Below, in pieces: positions 12,661 through 24,839 of a DNA stretch of 64,000 nt (its first letter is position 1; each line of letters begins with the position of its first letter). This DNA comes from Hyperoodon ampullatus (Eukaryota > Chordata > Mammalia > Artiodactyla > Ziphiidae). The stretch spans positions 60,081,582 through 60,145,581 of the forward strand of contig OX457068.1 in NCBI GenBank assembly GCA_949752795.1, written 5' to 3'. The notes beneath the pieces are model-generated. The model was not told the origin of the DNA. It was given only the letters and a program-made list of their open reading frames with translations, and ran no database searches. A program made the position numbers and the translations under genes.

Positions 12661-12819
12661 GAATGTGTATGTGTATTCTTCTGTGTAAGATTCTCTCTGT
12701 ATAGCTTTGCTTCCACCATATGTCCCAGGGTTCTATCTGTCCGTTATTTTTTCAATAATTACTTTTTAATTTTAATAACACTTCTATATTTCATACTTTA
12801 TTCTATTTCACTTCACCTG

Positions 12820-13090
12820 CTCTTTCTTTTTTTCCTAACTGCCCTTCCTCCCTCCCTCCCTCCGCCCTTCCTTTCCTTCTTCCTCTCTTTCGTTCCTTCC
12901 TCCCTCCCTTCCTCCCTTCTTCTTTTCACTCTTATTCTTTCCTTCCTCCCTCCCTCCCTCCCTCCCTCCTTTCTTTCTTTCTTTCCATCCTTCCTCACTC
13001 TCTCCCTCCTTTCTTTCTTTCTTCCTTCCTTCCTTTCTTTCCTTCTTCCTTTCTTTACCTCTCTCTTTCTTTCTTCTACTAATTCTTTCT
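12820..13090 (+). repeat. Polypyrimidine tract in L1B 5'UTR
   Basis: About 270 bp made almost wholly of C and T on the plus strand, with TTCC, CTCC and TTTC microsatellite-like runs. A shorter version is present in L1A (about 2640-2770). Long homopurine-homopyrimidine runs can form triplex structures, but no function can be claimed here. Confidence 0.9.
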
Positions 13091-13617
13091 TTCTACTTTT
13101 TCTCCCTTTTATTCTGAGCCGGGTAGATGAAAGGCTCTTGGTGCTGCAGCCAGGAATCAGTGCTGTGCCTCTGAAATGGGAGTGACAACTTCAGGACACG
13201 GGTCCACAAGAGACCTCCCAGCTCCACGTAATATCAAGCAGCGAAAATCTCCCAGAGATCTCCATCTTAACACCAGCACCCAGCTTCAGTCAACGACCAG
13301 CAAGCTACAGTGCTGGTCACCCTATGCCAAGCAACTAGCAAGGCAGGAACACAACCCCACCCATTAAAAGAGAGGCTGCCTAAAAACATAATAAGGCCAC
13401 AGGCACCCCAAAACACACCACCAGACGTGGACCTGTCCAACAGAAAGACAAGATCGAGCCTCAACCACCAGAACACAGGCACTAGTACCCCCCCACCAGG
13501 AAGCCTACACAACCTACTGAAATAACCTTAGCCACTGGGGACAGACACCAAAAACAACGGGAACTACGAATCTGCAGCCTGCAAAAAGGAGACCCCAAAC
13601 ACAGTAACATAAGCAAA

Positions 13618-14532
13618 ATGAGAAGACAGAAAAACACACAGCAGGTGAAGGAGCAAGATAAAAACCCACCAGACCTAACAAACGAAGAGGTAATAGGCAG
13701 TCTACCTGAAAAAGAATTCAGAATAATGATAGTAAAGCTGATCCAAGATTCTATTTCCAAGATCCATAATCTTGGAAATAGAATAGACAAAATGCAAGAA
13801 ACAGTTAACAAGGACCTAGAAGAACTAAAGATGAATCAAGCATCGATTAAAAACACAATAAATGAAATGAAAAATACTCTAGATGGGATCAATAGCAGAA
13901 TAACAGAGGCAGAAGAACGGATAAGTGAGGTGGAAGATAAAATAGTGGAAATAACTGATGCAGAGCAAAATAAAGAAAAAAGAATGAAAAGAACAGAGGA
14001 CAGTCTCAGAGACCTCTGGGCCAACATTAAACACACCAACATTCGAATTATAGGTATTCCAGAAGAAGAAGAGAAAAAGAAGGAGACTGAGAAAATATTT
14101 GAAGAGATTATAGTTGAAAACTTCCCTAATATGGGAAAGGAAATAGTTAATCAAGTCCAGGAGGCACAGAGAGTCCCATACAGAATAAATCCAAGGAGAA
14201 ATACGCCAAGACACATAGTAATCAAACTGTCAAAAACTAAACACAAAGAAGTCATATTAAAAGCAGCAAGGGAAAAACAACAAATAACACACAAGTGAAT
14301 CCCCATCAGGTTAAGAGCTGATCTCTCAGCAGAAACTCTACAAGCCAGAAGGGAGTGGCAGGACATAATTAAAGTGATGAAGGAGAGAAACCTGCAACCA
14401 AGATTACTCTACCCAGCAAGGATCTCATTCAGATTTGAAGGAGAAATTAAAATCTTTACAGACTAGCAAAAGCTGAGAGAGTTCAGCACCACCAAAGCAG
14501 CTTTACAACAAATGCTAAAGGAACTTCTCTAG
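13618..14532 (+). pseudogene. L1B ORF1 (RNA-binding chaperone), two nonsense codons
   Basis: The frame starts at the ATG in 'gcaaaatgagaag' and ends at the TAG in 'cttctctag' (304 codons plus stop). It is open to codon 226, then interrupted by TGA at 14296-14298 (GGA to TGA) and TAG at 14464-14466 (AAG to TAG). The translated part shows a basic start (MRRQKNTQQVKEQDK), a charged coiled coil (about residues 35-130) and the RNA-binding domain (IIGIPEEEEKKKETEKIFE, then NPRRNTPRHIVIKLSK). A 21-bp in-frame insertion at 13748-13768 adds seven residues absent from L1A and forms a perfect hairpin. By family knowledge the domain cut off includes part of the nucleic-acid-binding C-terminus, so function is unlikely. 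Confidence 0.92.
13748..13784 (+). repeat. Perfect 16-bp inverted repeat in L1B ORF1
   Basis: ATTCTATTTCCAAGAT (13748-13763), the 5-nt loop ccata, then ATCTTGGAAATAGAAT (13769-13784). L1A has only the right arm. The left arm plus loop is a 21-bp in-frame insertion, so it looks like a templated inverted copy of the adjacent sequence. Confidence 0.9.
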
Positions 14533-14590
14533 GCAAGAAACACTACAGAAGGAATATACCTACAATAATGAACCCAAAGCAATTAAGGAA

Positions 14591-17500
14591 ATGGGAATAG
14601 GAACATACATATCAATAATTACCTTAAATGTAAATGGACTAAATGCTCCCACCAAAACACACAGATTGGTGGAATGGATACAAAAACAAGACCCATATAT
14701 ATGCTGTCTACAAGAGACCCACTTCAGACCTAGACACACATACAGATTGAAAGTGAGGGGATGGAAAAAGATATTCCATGCAAATAGAAATCAAAAGAAA
14801 ACTGGAGTATCAATTCTTATATCAGACAAAATAGACTTTACAATAAAGACTATTAGAAGAGACAAAGAAGGACACGAGATAATGATAAAGGGATCGATCC
14901 AAGAAGAAGATATAACAATTGTAAATATGTATGCACCCAACATAGGAGCACCTCAATACATAAGGCAACTACTATCAGCCATAAAAGGGGAAATCGACAG
15001 GAACACAATCATAGTAGGGGACTTTAACACCCCACTTTCACCAATGGACAGATCATCCAAAATGAAAATAAATAAGGAAACACAAGCTTTAAATGATACA
15101 TTAAACAAGATGGACTTAACTGATATTTATAGGACATTCCATCCAAAAACAACAGAATACACATTTTTCTCAAGTGCTCATGGAACATTCTCCAGGATAG
15201 ATCATATCTTGGGTCACAAATCAAGCCTTGATAAATTTAAGAAAATTGAAATTGTATCAAGTATCTTTTCCAACCACAATGTTATGAGACTAGACATCAA
15301 TTACAGGAAAAGATCTGTAAAATATACAAACACATGGAGGCTAAACAATACACTACTCAATAACGAAGTGATCACTGAAGAAATCAAAGAGGAAAATAAA
15401 AAATACCTAGAAACAAATGACAATGGAGACACGATGACCCAAAACCTATGGGATGCAGCAAAAGCAGTTCTAAGGGGGAAGTTTATAGCAATACAGTCCC
15501 ACCTTAAGAAACAGGAAACATCTCGAGTAAACAACCTGACTTTGCACCTAAAGCAATTAGAGAAAGAAGAATAAAAAACCCCCAAAGCTAGCAGAAGGAA
15601 AGAAATCATAAAGATCAGATCAGAAATTAATGAAAAAGAAATGAAGGAAACGATAGCAAAGATCAATAAAACTAAAAGCTGGTTCTTTGAGAAGATAAAC
15701 AAAATTGACAAACCATTAGCCAGACTCATCAAGAAAAAAAGGGAGAAGACTCAAATCAATAGAATTAGAAATGAAAAAGGAGAAGTAACAACTGACACTG
15801 CAGAAATACAAAAGATCATGAGAGATTACTACAAGCAACTCAATGCCAATAAAATGGACAACCTGGAAAAAATGGACAAATTCTTAGAAATGCACAACCT
15901 GCCAAGACTGAATAAGGAAGAAATAGAAAATATGAATAGACCAATCACAAGCACTGAAATTGAAACTGTGATTAAAAATCTTACAACAAACAACAGCCCA
16001 GGACCAGATGGCTTCACAGGCAAATTCTATCAAACATTTAGAGAAGAGCTAACACCCATCCTTCTCAAACTCTTCCAAACAATTTCAGAGGAAGGAACAC
16101 TCCCAAATACATTGTATGAGGCCACCATCACCTTGATACCAAAACCAGACAAGGATGTCACAAAGAAAGAAAACTACAGGCCAATATCACTGATGAACAT
16201 AGATGCAAAAATCATCAACAAAATACTAGCAAACAGAATCCAACAGCACATTAAAAGGATCATACACCATGATCAAGTGGGGTTTATTCCAGGAAGGCAA
16301 GGATTCTTCAATATACACAAATCAATCAATGTGATACACCATATTAACAAGTTGAAGGAGAAAAACCATATGATCATCTCAATAGATGCAGAGAAAACTT
16401 TCGACAAAATTCAACACCCATTTATGATAAAAACCCTGCAGAAAGTAGGCATAGAGGGAACTTTCCTCAACATAATAAAGGCCATATATGACACACCCAC
16501 AGGCAACATTGTCCTCAATGGTGAGAAACTGAAAGCATTTCCACTAAGATCAGGCACAAGACAAGGCTGCCCACTCTCACCACTCTTATTCAACGTAGTT
16601 TTGGAAGTTTTTCCCAAAGCAATCAGAGAAGAAAATGAAATAAAAGGAATGCAAATTGGAAAAGAAGAAGTAAAGCTGTCACTGTTTGCAGATGACATGA
16701 TACTATACATAGAGAATCCTAAAGATGCTACCAGAAAACTACTAGAGCTAATCAATGAATTTGGTAAAGTAGCAGGATACAAAATTAATGCACAGAAATC
16801 TCTGGCATTCCTGTACACTAATGATGAAAAATCTGAAAATGAAATCAAGAAAACACTCCCATTTACCATTGCAACAAAAAGAATAAAATATCCAGGAATC
16901 AACCTACCTAAGGAGACAAAAGACCTGTAGGCAGAAAATTATAAGACACTGATGAAAGAAATTAAAGATGATACAAATAGATGGAGAGATATACCATGTT
17001 CCTGGATTGGAAGAATCAATATTGTGAAAATGACTCTACTAGCCAAAGCAATCTACAGTTTCAATGCAATGCCTATCAAACTACCACTGGCATTTTTCAC
17101 AGAACGAAAACAAAAAATTTCAAAATTTGTTTGGATAAACAAAAGACCCTGAAGAGCCAAAGCAATCTTGAGAACGAAAAACGGAGCTGGAGGAATCAGG
17201 CTCCCTGACTTCAGACTATACTACAAAGCTACAGTAATCAAGACAGTGTGGTACTGGCACAAAAACAGAAAGATAGATCAATGGAACAGGATAGAAAGCC
17301 CAGAGATAAACCCACACACATATGGTCAACTTATCTTTGATAAAGGAGGCAGGAATGTACAGTGGAGAAAGGACAGCCTCTTCAATAAGTGGTGCTGGGA
17401 AAACTGGACAGGGACATGTAAAAGTATGAGTTTAGATCATTCCCTAACACCATACACAAAAATAAGCTCAAAATGGATTAAAGACCTAAATGTAAGGCCA

Positions 17501-18407
17501 GACACTATCAAACTCTTAGAGGAAAACATAGGCTGAACACTCTATGACATAAATCACAGCAAGATCCTTTTGGACCCACCTCCTAGAGAAATGGAAATAA
17601 AAACAAAGATAACAAATGGGACCTAATGAAACTTCAAAGCTTTGGCACAGCAAAGGAAACCATAAACAAACCAAAAGACAACCCTCATAATGGGAGAATA
17701 TTTTTGCAAATGAAGCAACTGACAAAGGATTAATCTCCAAAATTTATAAGCAGCTCATGCAGCTCAATAGCAAAAAAACAAACAACCCAATCCAAAAATG
17801 GGCAGAAGACTTAAATCGGCATTTCTCCAAAGAAGATATATAGACTGCCAACAAACACATGAAAGAATGCTCAACATTATTAATCATTAGAGAAATGCAA
17901 ATCAAAAGTACAATGAGATATCATCTCACACCAGTCAGAATGGCCATCATCAAAACACCTAGAAACAATAAATGCTGGAGAGGGTGTGGAGAAAAGGGAA
18001 CACTCTTGCACTGCTGGTGGGAATGTGAATTGGTACAGCCACTATGGAGAACAGTATGGAGGTTCCTTAAAAAACTAAAAATAGAACTACCATATGACCC
18101 AGCAATCCCACTGCTAGGCATATACCCTGAGAAAACCATAATTCAAAAAGAGACATGTACCAACATGTTCATTGCAGCTCTATTCACAATAGTCCGTAGC
18201 TGGAAACAACCTAAGTGTCCATCATCGGATGAATGGATAAAGAAGATGTGGCACATATATACAATGGAATATTACTCAGCCATAACAAGAAACGAAACTG
18301 AGCTAATTGTAATGAGGTGGATAGACCTAGAGTCTGTCATACAGAGTGAAGTAAGTCAGAAAGAGAAAGACAAATACCGTATGCTAACACATATATATGG
18401 AATTTAA
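14591..18407 (+). pseudogene. L1B ORF2 (endonuclease-reverse transcriptase), broken
   Basis: Starts MGIGTYISIITLNVNG and ends at TAA 18405-18407, full family length (about 1270 codons). Endonuclease (residues 1-240): LNVNG, LQETHFR and SRIDHILGH are present, but the conserved SDH triad reads SNH at 15270-15278, losing the Asp. RT: the 429-codon open part (15641-16930) holds [25 protein letters not shown] and the catalytic FADDMILY. C-terminus: [18 protein letters not shown] (17859-18407). In-frame stops: 15572, 16928, 17150, 17534 and 17841, each one base from a sense codon. Two 1-bp deletions lie near 17610 and 17669. The ordinary point-decay pattern fits a moderately old dead copy. Confidence 0.94.
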
Positions 18408-18765
18408 AAAAAAATGTTATAAAGATCCTAGGGGTAAAACGGGAATAAAGACACAGACCTACTTGAGAATGGACTTGAGGATATGGGGAGGGGTAAGGGT
18501 AAGCTGTGACAAAGCGAAAGAGAGGCATGGACATATATACACTACCAAACGTAAGGTAGATAGATAGTGGGAAGCAGCTGCAGAGCACAGGGAGATCAGC
18601 TCAGTGCTTTGTGACCGCCTGGAGCAGTGCGATGGGGAAGGTGGGAGGGAGGGAGATGCATGAGGGAAGGGATGTGGGAACAGATGTATATGTATGACTG
18701 ATTCACTTTGTTATAATGCAGAAACTAATAAAAAAGTATTTTGATAACTGCAAAAAAAAAAAAGA
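18408..18765 (+). other. L1B 3'UTR and poly(A) tail
   Basis: Follows the ORF2 stop with the L1 3'UTR pattern: 'acagacctacttgagaatgg', a G-rich stretch around 18478-18500, and 'gattcactttgttataatgc'. The tail region 'gcagaaactaataaaaaag' ends with a run of A at about 18750-18763. Confidence 0.85.
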
Positions 18766-19650
18766 AAGTAACATTATACATCTGAGAGAGACCCAAGATA
18801 TTTTAATAAATAATTTGCGACAATTGGGTAATCATATAGAAAACCAAAAAACAAAAATGCGTTGTCTATCTTCTCTTTACATCAATATAAATTCTAGATA
18901 GAACCAATACATAAATGTAAAAATCAAATTAATAAAAATGTCTTAGAAGAATATGTTAATTTAAGAATAAATCCTAGAATAAAGAAGGGATTAAAATTCA
19001 GACATACTACCTAAATACAATAAATTAATGATTGATAGCTGTGATTACATTTAAAATCTGAATTTAAAAAATCACCAGAAGCAGAGTCAAAATACAAATG
19101 AAAAACTAGGAAAAAAATTTCAAAATATGTTACAAAGATCAATTTCTGCCTTATATAAAAGCCTCATTAGAAAAGAAAAAGAAAATAAACAAGAGCATAT
19201 TAAAGTACTGGCTATGAACAATTATTTCAATAAAAAGAGCAATTCAAATAGCCTTTAAACACAGAAAAATGTATCAAACTTATTTGTATAAGGTAAATGT
19301 ACATGATGGTCATAACATTTTTATATATACAATTAAATAATTTGATACCACTGTGTTTTAATGGTGCAAAGAGGACTGTCATTCTTAAACATTGTTGATG
19401 GGAATATAAGTTGGTGCAAATTCCTTGAAGGAATATTAGCAATAACTATGAAATTATTAAAATGCTTTCACTCAATTTTATATTTTAGCAATTCATGCTC
19501 CAAATATGATACTAGTGCATCCCCCCAAAAATACATATGGTGATTCATTGGAGCTATGCTTAAAATATGAAAAGATTAGAAATAAATATCCACTAGAAGG
19601 AGCTGCTTAAAATAAATTACAGGAACTCCATACCATGAAATAAGGTCAGT
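18766..19650 (+). repeat. Ancient L1 ORF2 3'-part fragment
   Basis: Strongly decayed but in L1 order: 'gggtaatcatatagaaaacc', then 'ggaaaaaaatttcaaaatatg', 'gagcaattcaaatagccttt', 'taatttgataccactgtg' and 'cattgttgatgggaatataag' resemble the last third of mammalian L1 ORF2 of L1M age. The open frames in it are short and meaningless. The young L1B appears to have inserted next to or inside this fragment. Confidence 0.6.
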
Positions 19651-22600
19651 TTCAGGATTGGGGTCATGTTTAATGTAAATGCTCAGATAGAATCACCAAG
19701 AAGGCTTAAGTAAAAAAACAAAAATCAAAATGTAAACTGTGCTTGGTAAAACATCATCTTTATGTTTTTTCAATAGATAATACTCAGTTCTATACATATG
19801 ATTTATGTATATAATAAGTATTTGTAGGAATACATAAGAAACTCCTAACCATAGTTGTCTGTTGAGAAAACAACTGGCTGATCAACAGACTGAAATCAGT
19901 CTGACATTTTAGTGTGTAAGCACCTGTATTTTGATTTTTGTACTATGAACTTACATTATTTATTCAAAAATTGATTATTCAATACAATGATAAATTGAGA
20001 CAAATAAAATAACAGATTTATGACATTGCAGTTGTATATGACTTCCCTATTTTAAAAATGTTAGTGGCAGGGCTAGTGGCAGAACTGTTTGAAAACAAGT
20101 TTTTCTGATGCCAAGGTCAGAACATTAACATTTTTGAAAAAATTATCCAGGGATTACAGAAGTAACTTAAGTAATGGAATGTTAACTTAATGTGAACATA
20201 TTTTACATCTTATACAGATGTTAAAAAAATTAGTATTATATTCTTCTGGAGGATAACCAAAGACTCAAAGGCCATGTACATCCAGAACTTATTGATTTGT
20301 CCAGTTGAAACCTAACATCATGAACATTGTATACAGTGATTTTTAGACGAATGCCTTGGAATACATTTGCACATTTTCCCCTGCTGAGTCTGCCAACTTG
20401 CTATTAATATCGGCACATTGTTTTGAATAAAGCTCAACTGAGAGCCAGTTAGCTTTAAATTTGTGTTAAAATTGAATGACCATGAATCCATATTACATAA
20501 TGTTAACAAGCATTATCTTGAAGTCATAAACTAGCATTTTACAAGCTGAATGAGAGGCCATGAATCACAGCTTCAGAAATTGCCCATCTTTAGTTCCCTG
20601 CAAAAGATCTCATTCCTCTTGCTAAAACAGCACCAAGAATATCCTTTTAAACCAAAATGTTTAAAACCATGGAAAGGTCAATAGAAGTATCTAGTGTAAT
20701 ATCTTCAATTCTGTATATACAAAGCAGTTTGCAAGATTCAAAAGGCTCATAGGAAAAGGCACCTGTTAATTTTAGTTTAAGAAAAATTGAAAACTACTTA
20801 GAAAATTTTCTCTATTTTTTTCTATGTTGCTTAAGCAAATTTGTTTCCAAGGTATTTTTCTACCAATTTCTCAAATGACCATGGTAAGGTAACTTATTGC
20901 CTGTCTGGCTACGCTGTTATGTTCCACTATAAAAATGATAATTTACATTGAATTATCTTGTAAATATAATATAGATAAAGCATTTTATCTTTCATAATTC
21001 TTTAATTGTTCCATAAAATCTTAATTGTCCCAACTAGTGCCCAATTAGGAGGAAGATCTCTGGGGCTCTAGTGAGGACTCATGCAGTTGCGTGAGGAAAA
21101 TTGAACTTCCCGCAGACAGAGAGTTTGGAAAAAGAAAGAGAAGAACCTCTTGAGAATGAGGAGCAGCCTGGTATTTACTCAAAGATACATTTAAAACCAA
21201 GAGATTTTGTAATATCCTAAACCCACCACTAGAGAGATTGAAGATGACTAAGATCTGCTTAATTACAATCAATAAAGTTACATCTTTTTTGCACTTCATT
21301 CTACCATACAGATTTTCAAACATATAAGAAGATAAATAGCTCATGCCTTATGGCACCATATGATTAAGGATTAATGTTAACTTGAAAGTTACAAAAAAAC
21401 CCAAAATATGTGGTTTAGGGATGATAGAAATTAAATTCACTCTCAGGTAAATGAAATCCTGTAGAAACAGTCCAAGAAGGCACCATAATTATTAGTCTCA
21501 TATATCTTGTATCTTGTTATTTGCCTATTCTTAGAATGTGATCTAAGTTGGCTACTCATGCTCCAACCATCATGCCTGCATTCTAGCAAAAAAAGAAAAA
21601 AGAAAAAAATCAAAGTATAAAATTATACTCCCACTCATTAAAAACACTTATTGGAAGTTGCACATAGTATTTCTATTTTCACCAAATTGGAAAGAACTTG
21701 GTCACATGACTTTTAGACCTGGCTTCTAGAAAGGCCAAGTGATCAGCTAAAGATTGAGGCTATATTCCTAGGAAATAAATATTGGGCAAAATGTAGCAAT
21801 TTCAACTGTACCTTCCCAATTAGCAATGAAGAAATTACATCAACAGTATTGGTGATACAGTATTTCTTAAAAGTGGTCTTAGATTGCCTCTAAGGTTTTC
21901 TTCTGAGTTGCTGACAAATCTACAAGTTTCATTGGTAGTGATCACTCCCAACAATTGTTACTTGCTTCATGACCATATCTGGTCATGAAGTGTACACCTC
22001 ATTGCTCTGTTTTCATGCCTTTTTGCATAGAATTTTCATTTCAATATAGAATCAGAGTGAACCTTTTTAAAAGAGAAATTGAAAACTCAAACTCAAGAAG
22101 TATAGCATGAAATTGCACATATTATCAGCTTAAATTATGACAAATGAGCAGCTCTAAGTTTTCACATTCAAAGGAGGTAATAATTTTATTACAATTGATG
22201 TGATGTGTCTGTAAGATACTACCAATTGTAAGTTCACCTTAATTTTTAAAACTTTAAAAATTGAAAAATATATATTTTATAACATTTATGAATGCATTAT
22301 TTATATTGACTGCATAATTTCAAGTGAAGGTATTATATTCATGTTTTTAATTGTAATTACTAAAATGGGGTCAATTTTTTCCAAAATATCTTGTAAAATT
22401 ATTTGATTTTGACAAAAATTTAGTTCAGAATTCATATGAGACTTTGTATTATATTCCAGTGGTGAAATTAATGGATAAGAATATTAGATTTTATTTTTAG
22501 TTTACTTTAAATATGATATTCAAATTCTCTCATCACTAGCTTAATTCTTTATGTTTTCAACATTTTTTAACTTTAATTTTAATGTCTACAGTGAATTTTT

Positions 22601-22689
22601 GTTCAAAACCACTCTCCATTGAGAATTTAAAATTCATTATCATCTGATTATGTTAGATTATTTTTAATATTTACTTGGAATTTTACAGA
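19651..22689. other. Non-coding AT-rich DNA, little recognised
   Basis: No gene, RNA or convincing open frame. A MIR-like piece lies near 20056-20125, where 'ctagtggcagaactgtttga' and 'ttctgatgccaaggtc' resemble the MIR 3' part. The remainder shows nothing I can name. Confidence 0.5.
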
Positions 22690-23330
22690 TAGTATATTTC
22701 TTTTTTCTTGACCTGTTTTATAGATGTTAGTATAATAGACAAGTTTTTTTTGTTGTTGTTGTTTTTTGGGTTTTTTTTTTTTGCGGTACATGGGCCTCTC
22801 ACTGTTGTGGCCTCTCCCATTGTGGAGCACAGGCTCAGCGGCCATGGCTCATGGGCCCAGCCGCTCCGCGGCATGTGGGATCCTCCCAGCCCGGAGCACG
22901 AACCCGTGACCCCCTGCATCAGCAGGCAGACTCTCAACCACTTCACCACCAGGGAAGCCTGACAAGTTATTTTTTAAGGAGCCAACTTTTGAATTTATAA
23001 ATTAGATGTCTTTTAATATTTTTTGTTTATTTTCTGGTATCTTTATTCTTTCCTTCCCTGGTATAATTGTGTGATCTTGTATCCTTTTTCTAATGTGTTA
23101 TATTGAATTTTAAGTTTAATATTTTTTCTCTTTTATATTATTTTATTAAAATAATGTATTATAAAGTGATTAATTTTCCTCTGGATGTTGCTTTACTAAA
23201 ATTTTCGTATATGGTTCATTCACTTTCATTATTTTTTTAAAGAGTTTATTACTCTCTTATTTCTCACATCCTTCATAGAATATTTCCTTTAGGGAATGTT
23301 TATATTTGACATTAAAAGGACTGGAGTTCT
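22690..23330 (-). repeat. Old L1 ORF2 fragment, antisense, split by a SINE
   Basis: 'ttcttgacctgttttataga' and, after the SINE, 'aaggagccaacttttgaatt' and 'ttaattttcctctggatg' follow the antisense of the early RT part of L1 ORF2. The match is weak and the copy ancient. It is interrupted by the CHR SINE at 22746-22960. Confidence 0.5.
22746..22960 (-). mobile_element. CHR-type SINE, minus strand
   Basis: Reads in reverse: T-rich tail, 'ggtacatgggcctctcactg', 'gccgctccgcggcatgtggg' and the terminal 'ccaccagggaagcc'. The 8-bp direct repeat gacaagtt lies at 22738-22745 and 22961-22968, a target-site duplication. CHR SINEs are tRNA-derived and mobilised by L1. Any open frame over it is an artefact. 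Confidence 0.92.
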
Positions 23331-23447
23331 TTTGTTGTTGTCGATATTCAAACATACCATAATTTTGTAGTTTATGTGGTTAATGTAGAACTGTGATAAT
23401 GTAGAACTGTATACTTCTTGTTTTATATAAGATACAGGTATTACTGG

Positions 23448-24015
23448 CTGTATGTGTGTGCATGTGTATATAGGTATGTGTATGTGAGAAGATATGTATG
23501 TGAAGGGGAAGTGTGTATGTGTGTGTGTATGTGTGAGTTTTAGGAGGGAAGGTATATGTGTGTCTATATATGTGCATCAGTGTGTGTTTGTTGTGAGAGA
23601 GTGTATGTGTGGGTGTGGGAGACCTGTGATATGTGCACATATGTGCATGTTTATGTGTGTTGGTGGGAGAGTTTGTGCATTGAGAGAGGCATATGTATGT
23701 CTGTGTGTGAGTTTATGTGCATGGGTGTGAGTACAGTTGTGAGAGTTTGTAGATATGTGTGTTATGAGTGTGGGTGTGAGTAGGTGAGTTGGTATATGTG
23801 GGTAGTGTGGTGCATATGTGTTCATGTGTGTAAGGTGTGTGCATCTCTGTGTTGGGGGAGCATTTGCATGTGTGGGTAAGTATGTGAGTATATGTGTTTG
23901 TGTCTGAGTGCATGTTTGTTGGGGGTAGGTTTGTGTGTTTGTCTGTAAGGGGCTGAGTTTCTGTGTGTGGCGTGGTGTGTGTGTGTATTTGTGTTTGTTT
24001 CTATGTTTAGGTGTG
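23448..24015 (+). repeat. GT-rich low-complexity tract
   Basis: About 570 bp of degenerate TG, TATG and GTGTGAG repeats on the plus strand, nearly C-free. Long open frames on both strands arise from the absence of stop-forming bases and are not genes. A (TG)n origin with heavy interruption is likely. Confidence 0.9.
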
Positions 24016-24544
24016 GTGGGTGACAGTGTGGGTGTGGAGAGTGGCAGAGGGAGCTGGGTGGAGAAGAAGAGAACTTCAGGCCATGGGATTGGAAGGGTAT
24101 ACCATGTACAAGTGTATCAAAGTGATTGAACAGGATGTCCCAGTCAGCCTGAAGGCTGGGACCATGCCAGGAAAGGAGACAGAAAATTGATCAGAGAGGG
24201 AGGCAGGAACTTGAATATGAGGGGCCGCATTGTGTGCTTTGACAGACTTTTCCCTCCTGGTCTGGACTCAGGATTTATTCCTGAATTATGGGGAAAAGGG
24301 AAAGGGAAGAGAAAAATCTTTTTATCCCCCCTTTGCCACTTTGTGTATTTATGTTGATTTAGGGAAAGTGAAAGGAAAAGGCACACTTTTTCCTAGGCCA
24401 AAGGAACAAAGTAAAGGTGCTAAAGAAAGATGTGTGACTGTGGAAACATGGTCCCTGAGGTGATTTGAGACAGTGGTTGCAAGAGCAAAAGGAGATAGAG
24501 TGGTAGCTTGTAAGGTTTCAAAATTATACATATTTTCCCACTTG
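24016..24544. other. Non-coding spacer
   Basis: Mixed-composition DNA between the GT-rich tract and the antisense L1 3'UTR. No recognisable repeat or gene. Confidence 0.5.
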
Positions 24545-24790
24545 TAATGAGAAATAATTGACAAACATCATTGTATAAGTTTAAAGCATACAGCATGATG
24601 GTTTGATTTACATATATGGTGAGATGATTACCAAAATAGGTTCAGCTAACATCATATTCTCATGTAGATGGATACAATGAAAAGAGAAGAAATAAAAAAA
24701 GAATAAAGGAAAAAATTTCCTCCTGTGATGAGTACTCAGGATTTACTCTCTTAAACTATATCAGAAAGCTGTGTTAAATATAGGCATCAT
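24545..24790 (-). repeat. Old L1 3'UTR fragment, antisense
   Basis: 'aattgacaaacatcattgta', 'catacagcatgatggtttga', 'gatgattaccaaaatagg' and 'tttactctcttaaacta' follow, in reverse, the 3'UTR of L1MA/L1MB-age elements. It lies just before the 3' end of L1C and may be an earlier insertion. Confidence 0.6.
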
Positions 24791-24839
24791 GTTTTACATT
24801 ATAAAAAGTTCTTAATTATCTTTAATTTTTTTACCTTTT

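Larger units (their letters stand above)
11234..13617 (+). promoter_or_regulatory. L1B 5'UTR
   Basis: Leader of about 2.4 kb. The first 1.2 kb is GC- and CpG-rich, as expected of the L1 internal promoter region. It is followed by a 75-bp triple tandem repeat (12441-12660) and a long polypyrimidine tract (12820-13090). The last 450 bp before ORF1 is a mixed-composition segment shared with L1A. Promoter assignment rests on family knowledge. Confidence 0.78.
11234..18765 (+). mobile_element. L1B: full-length LINE-1, least decayed copy
   Basis: Full layout: GC-rich 5'UTR with CpGs (11234-13617), ORF1 (13618-14532), 58-bp spacer, ORF2 (14591-18407), 3'UTR and an A-rich tail ending near 18765. The 5' end begins with 'cggaggaagatgg', which is repeated about 23 bp later. 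The 7-mer gaaagta occurs just upstream (11221-11227) and directly after the tail, a weak target-site duplication candidate. ORF1 has two nonsense codons; ORF2 has five nonsense codons and two 1-bp deletions. It lies in the same orientation as L1A, 10.25 kb away. Confidence 0.94.

Noticed and set aside
981..18765. L1A or L1B as currently active elements
   Set aside because: Both ORFs of each carry nonsense changes, ORF2 has frameshifts, and L1A has no poly(A) tail.
22683..22962. Open frames over CHR SINEs (also near 36054-36369, 46605-46915, 47716-48071)
   Set aside because: The same translations recur in every SINE copy; they are tRNA-derived repeat sequence, not genes.
23380..23913. Overlapping open frames on both strands in the GT-rich tract
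   Set aside because: They translate to Cys/Val or His/Thr-rich strings caused by TG repeats; no start context or motif supports a gene.
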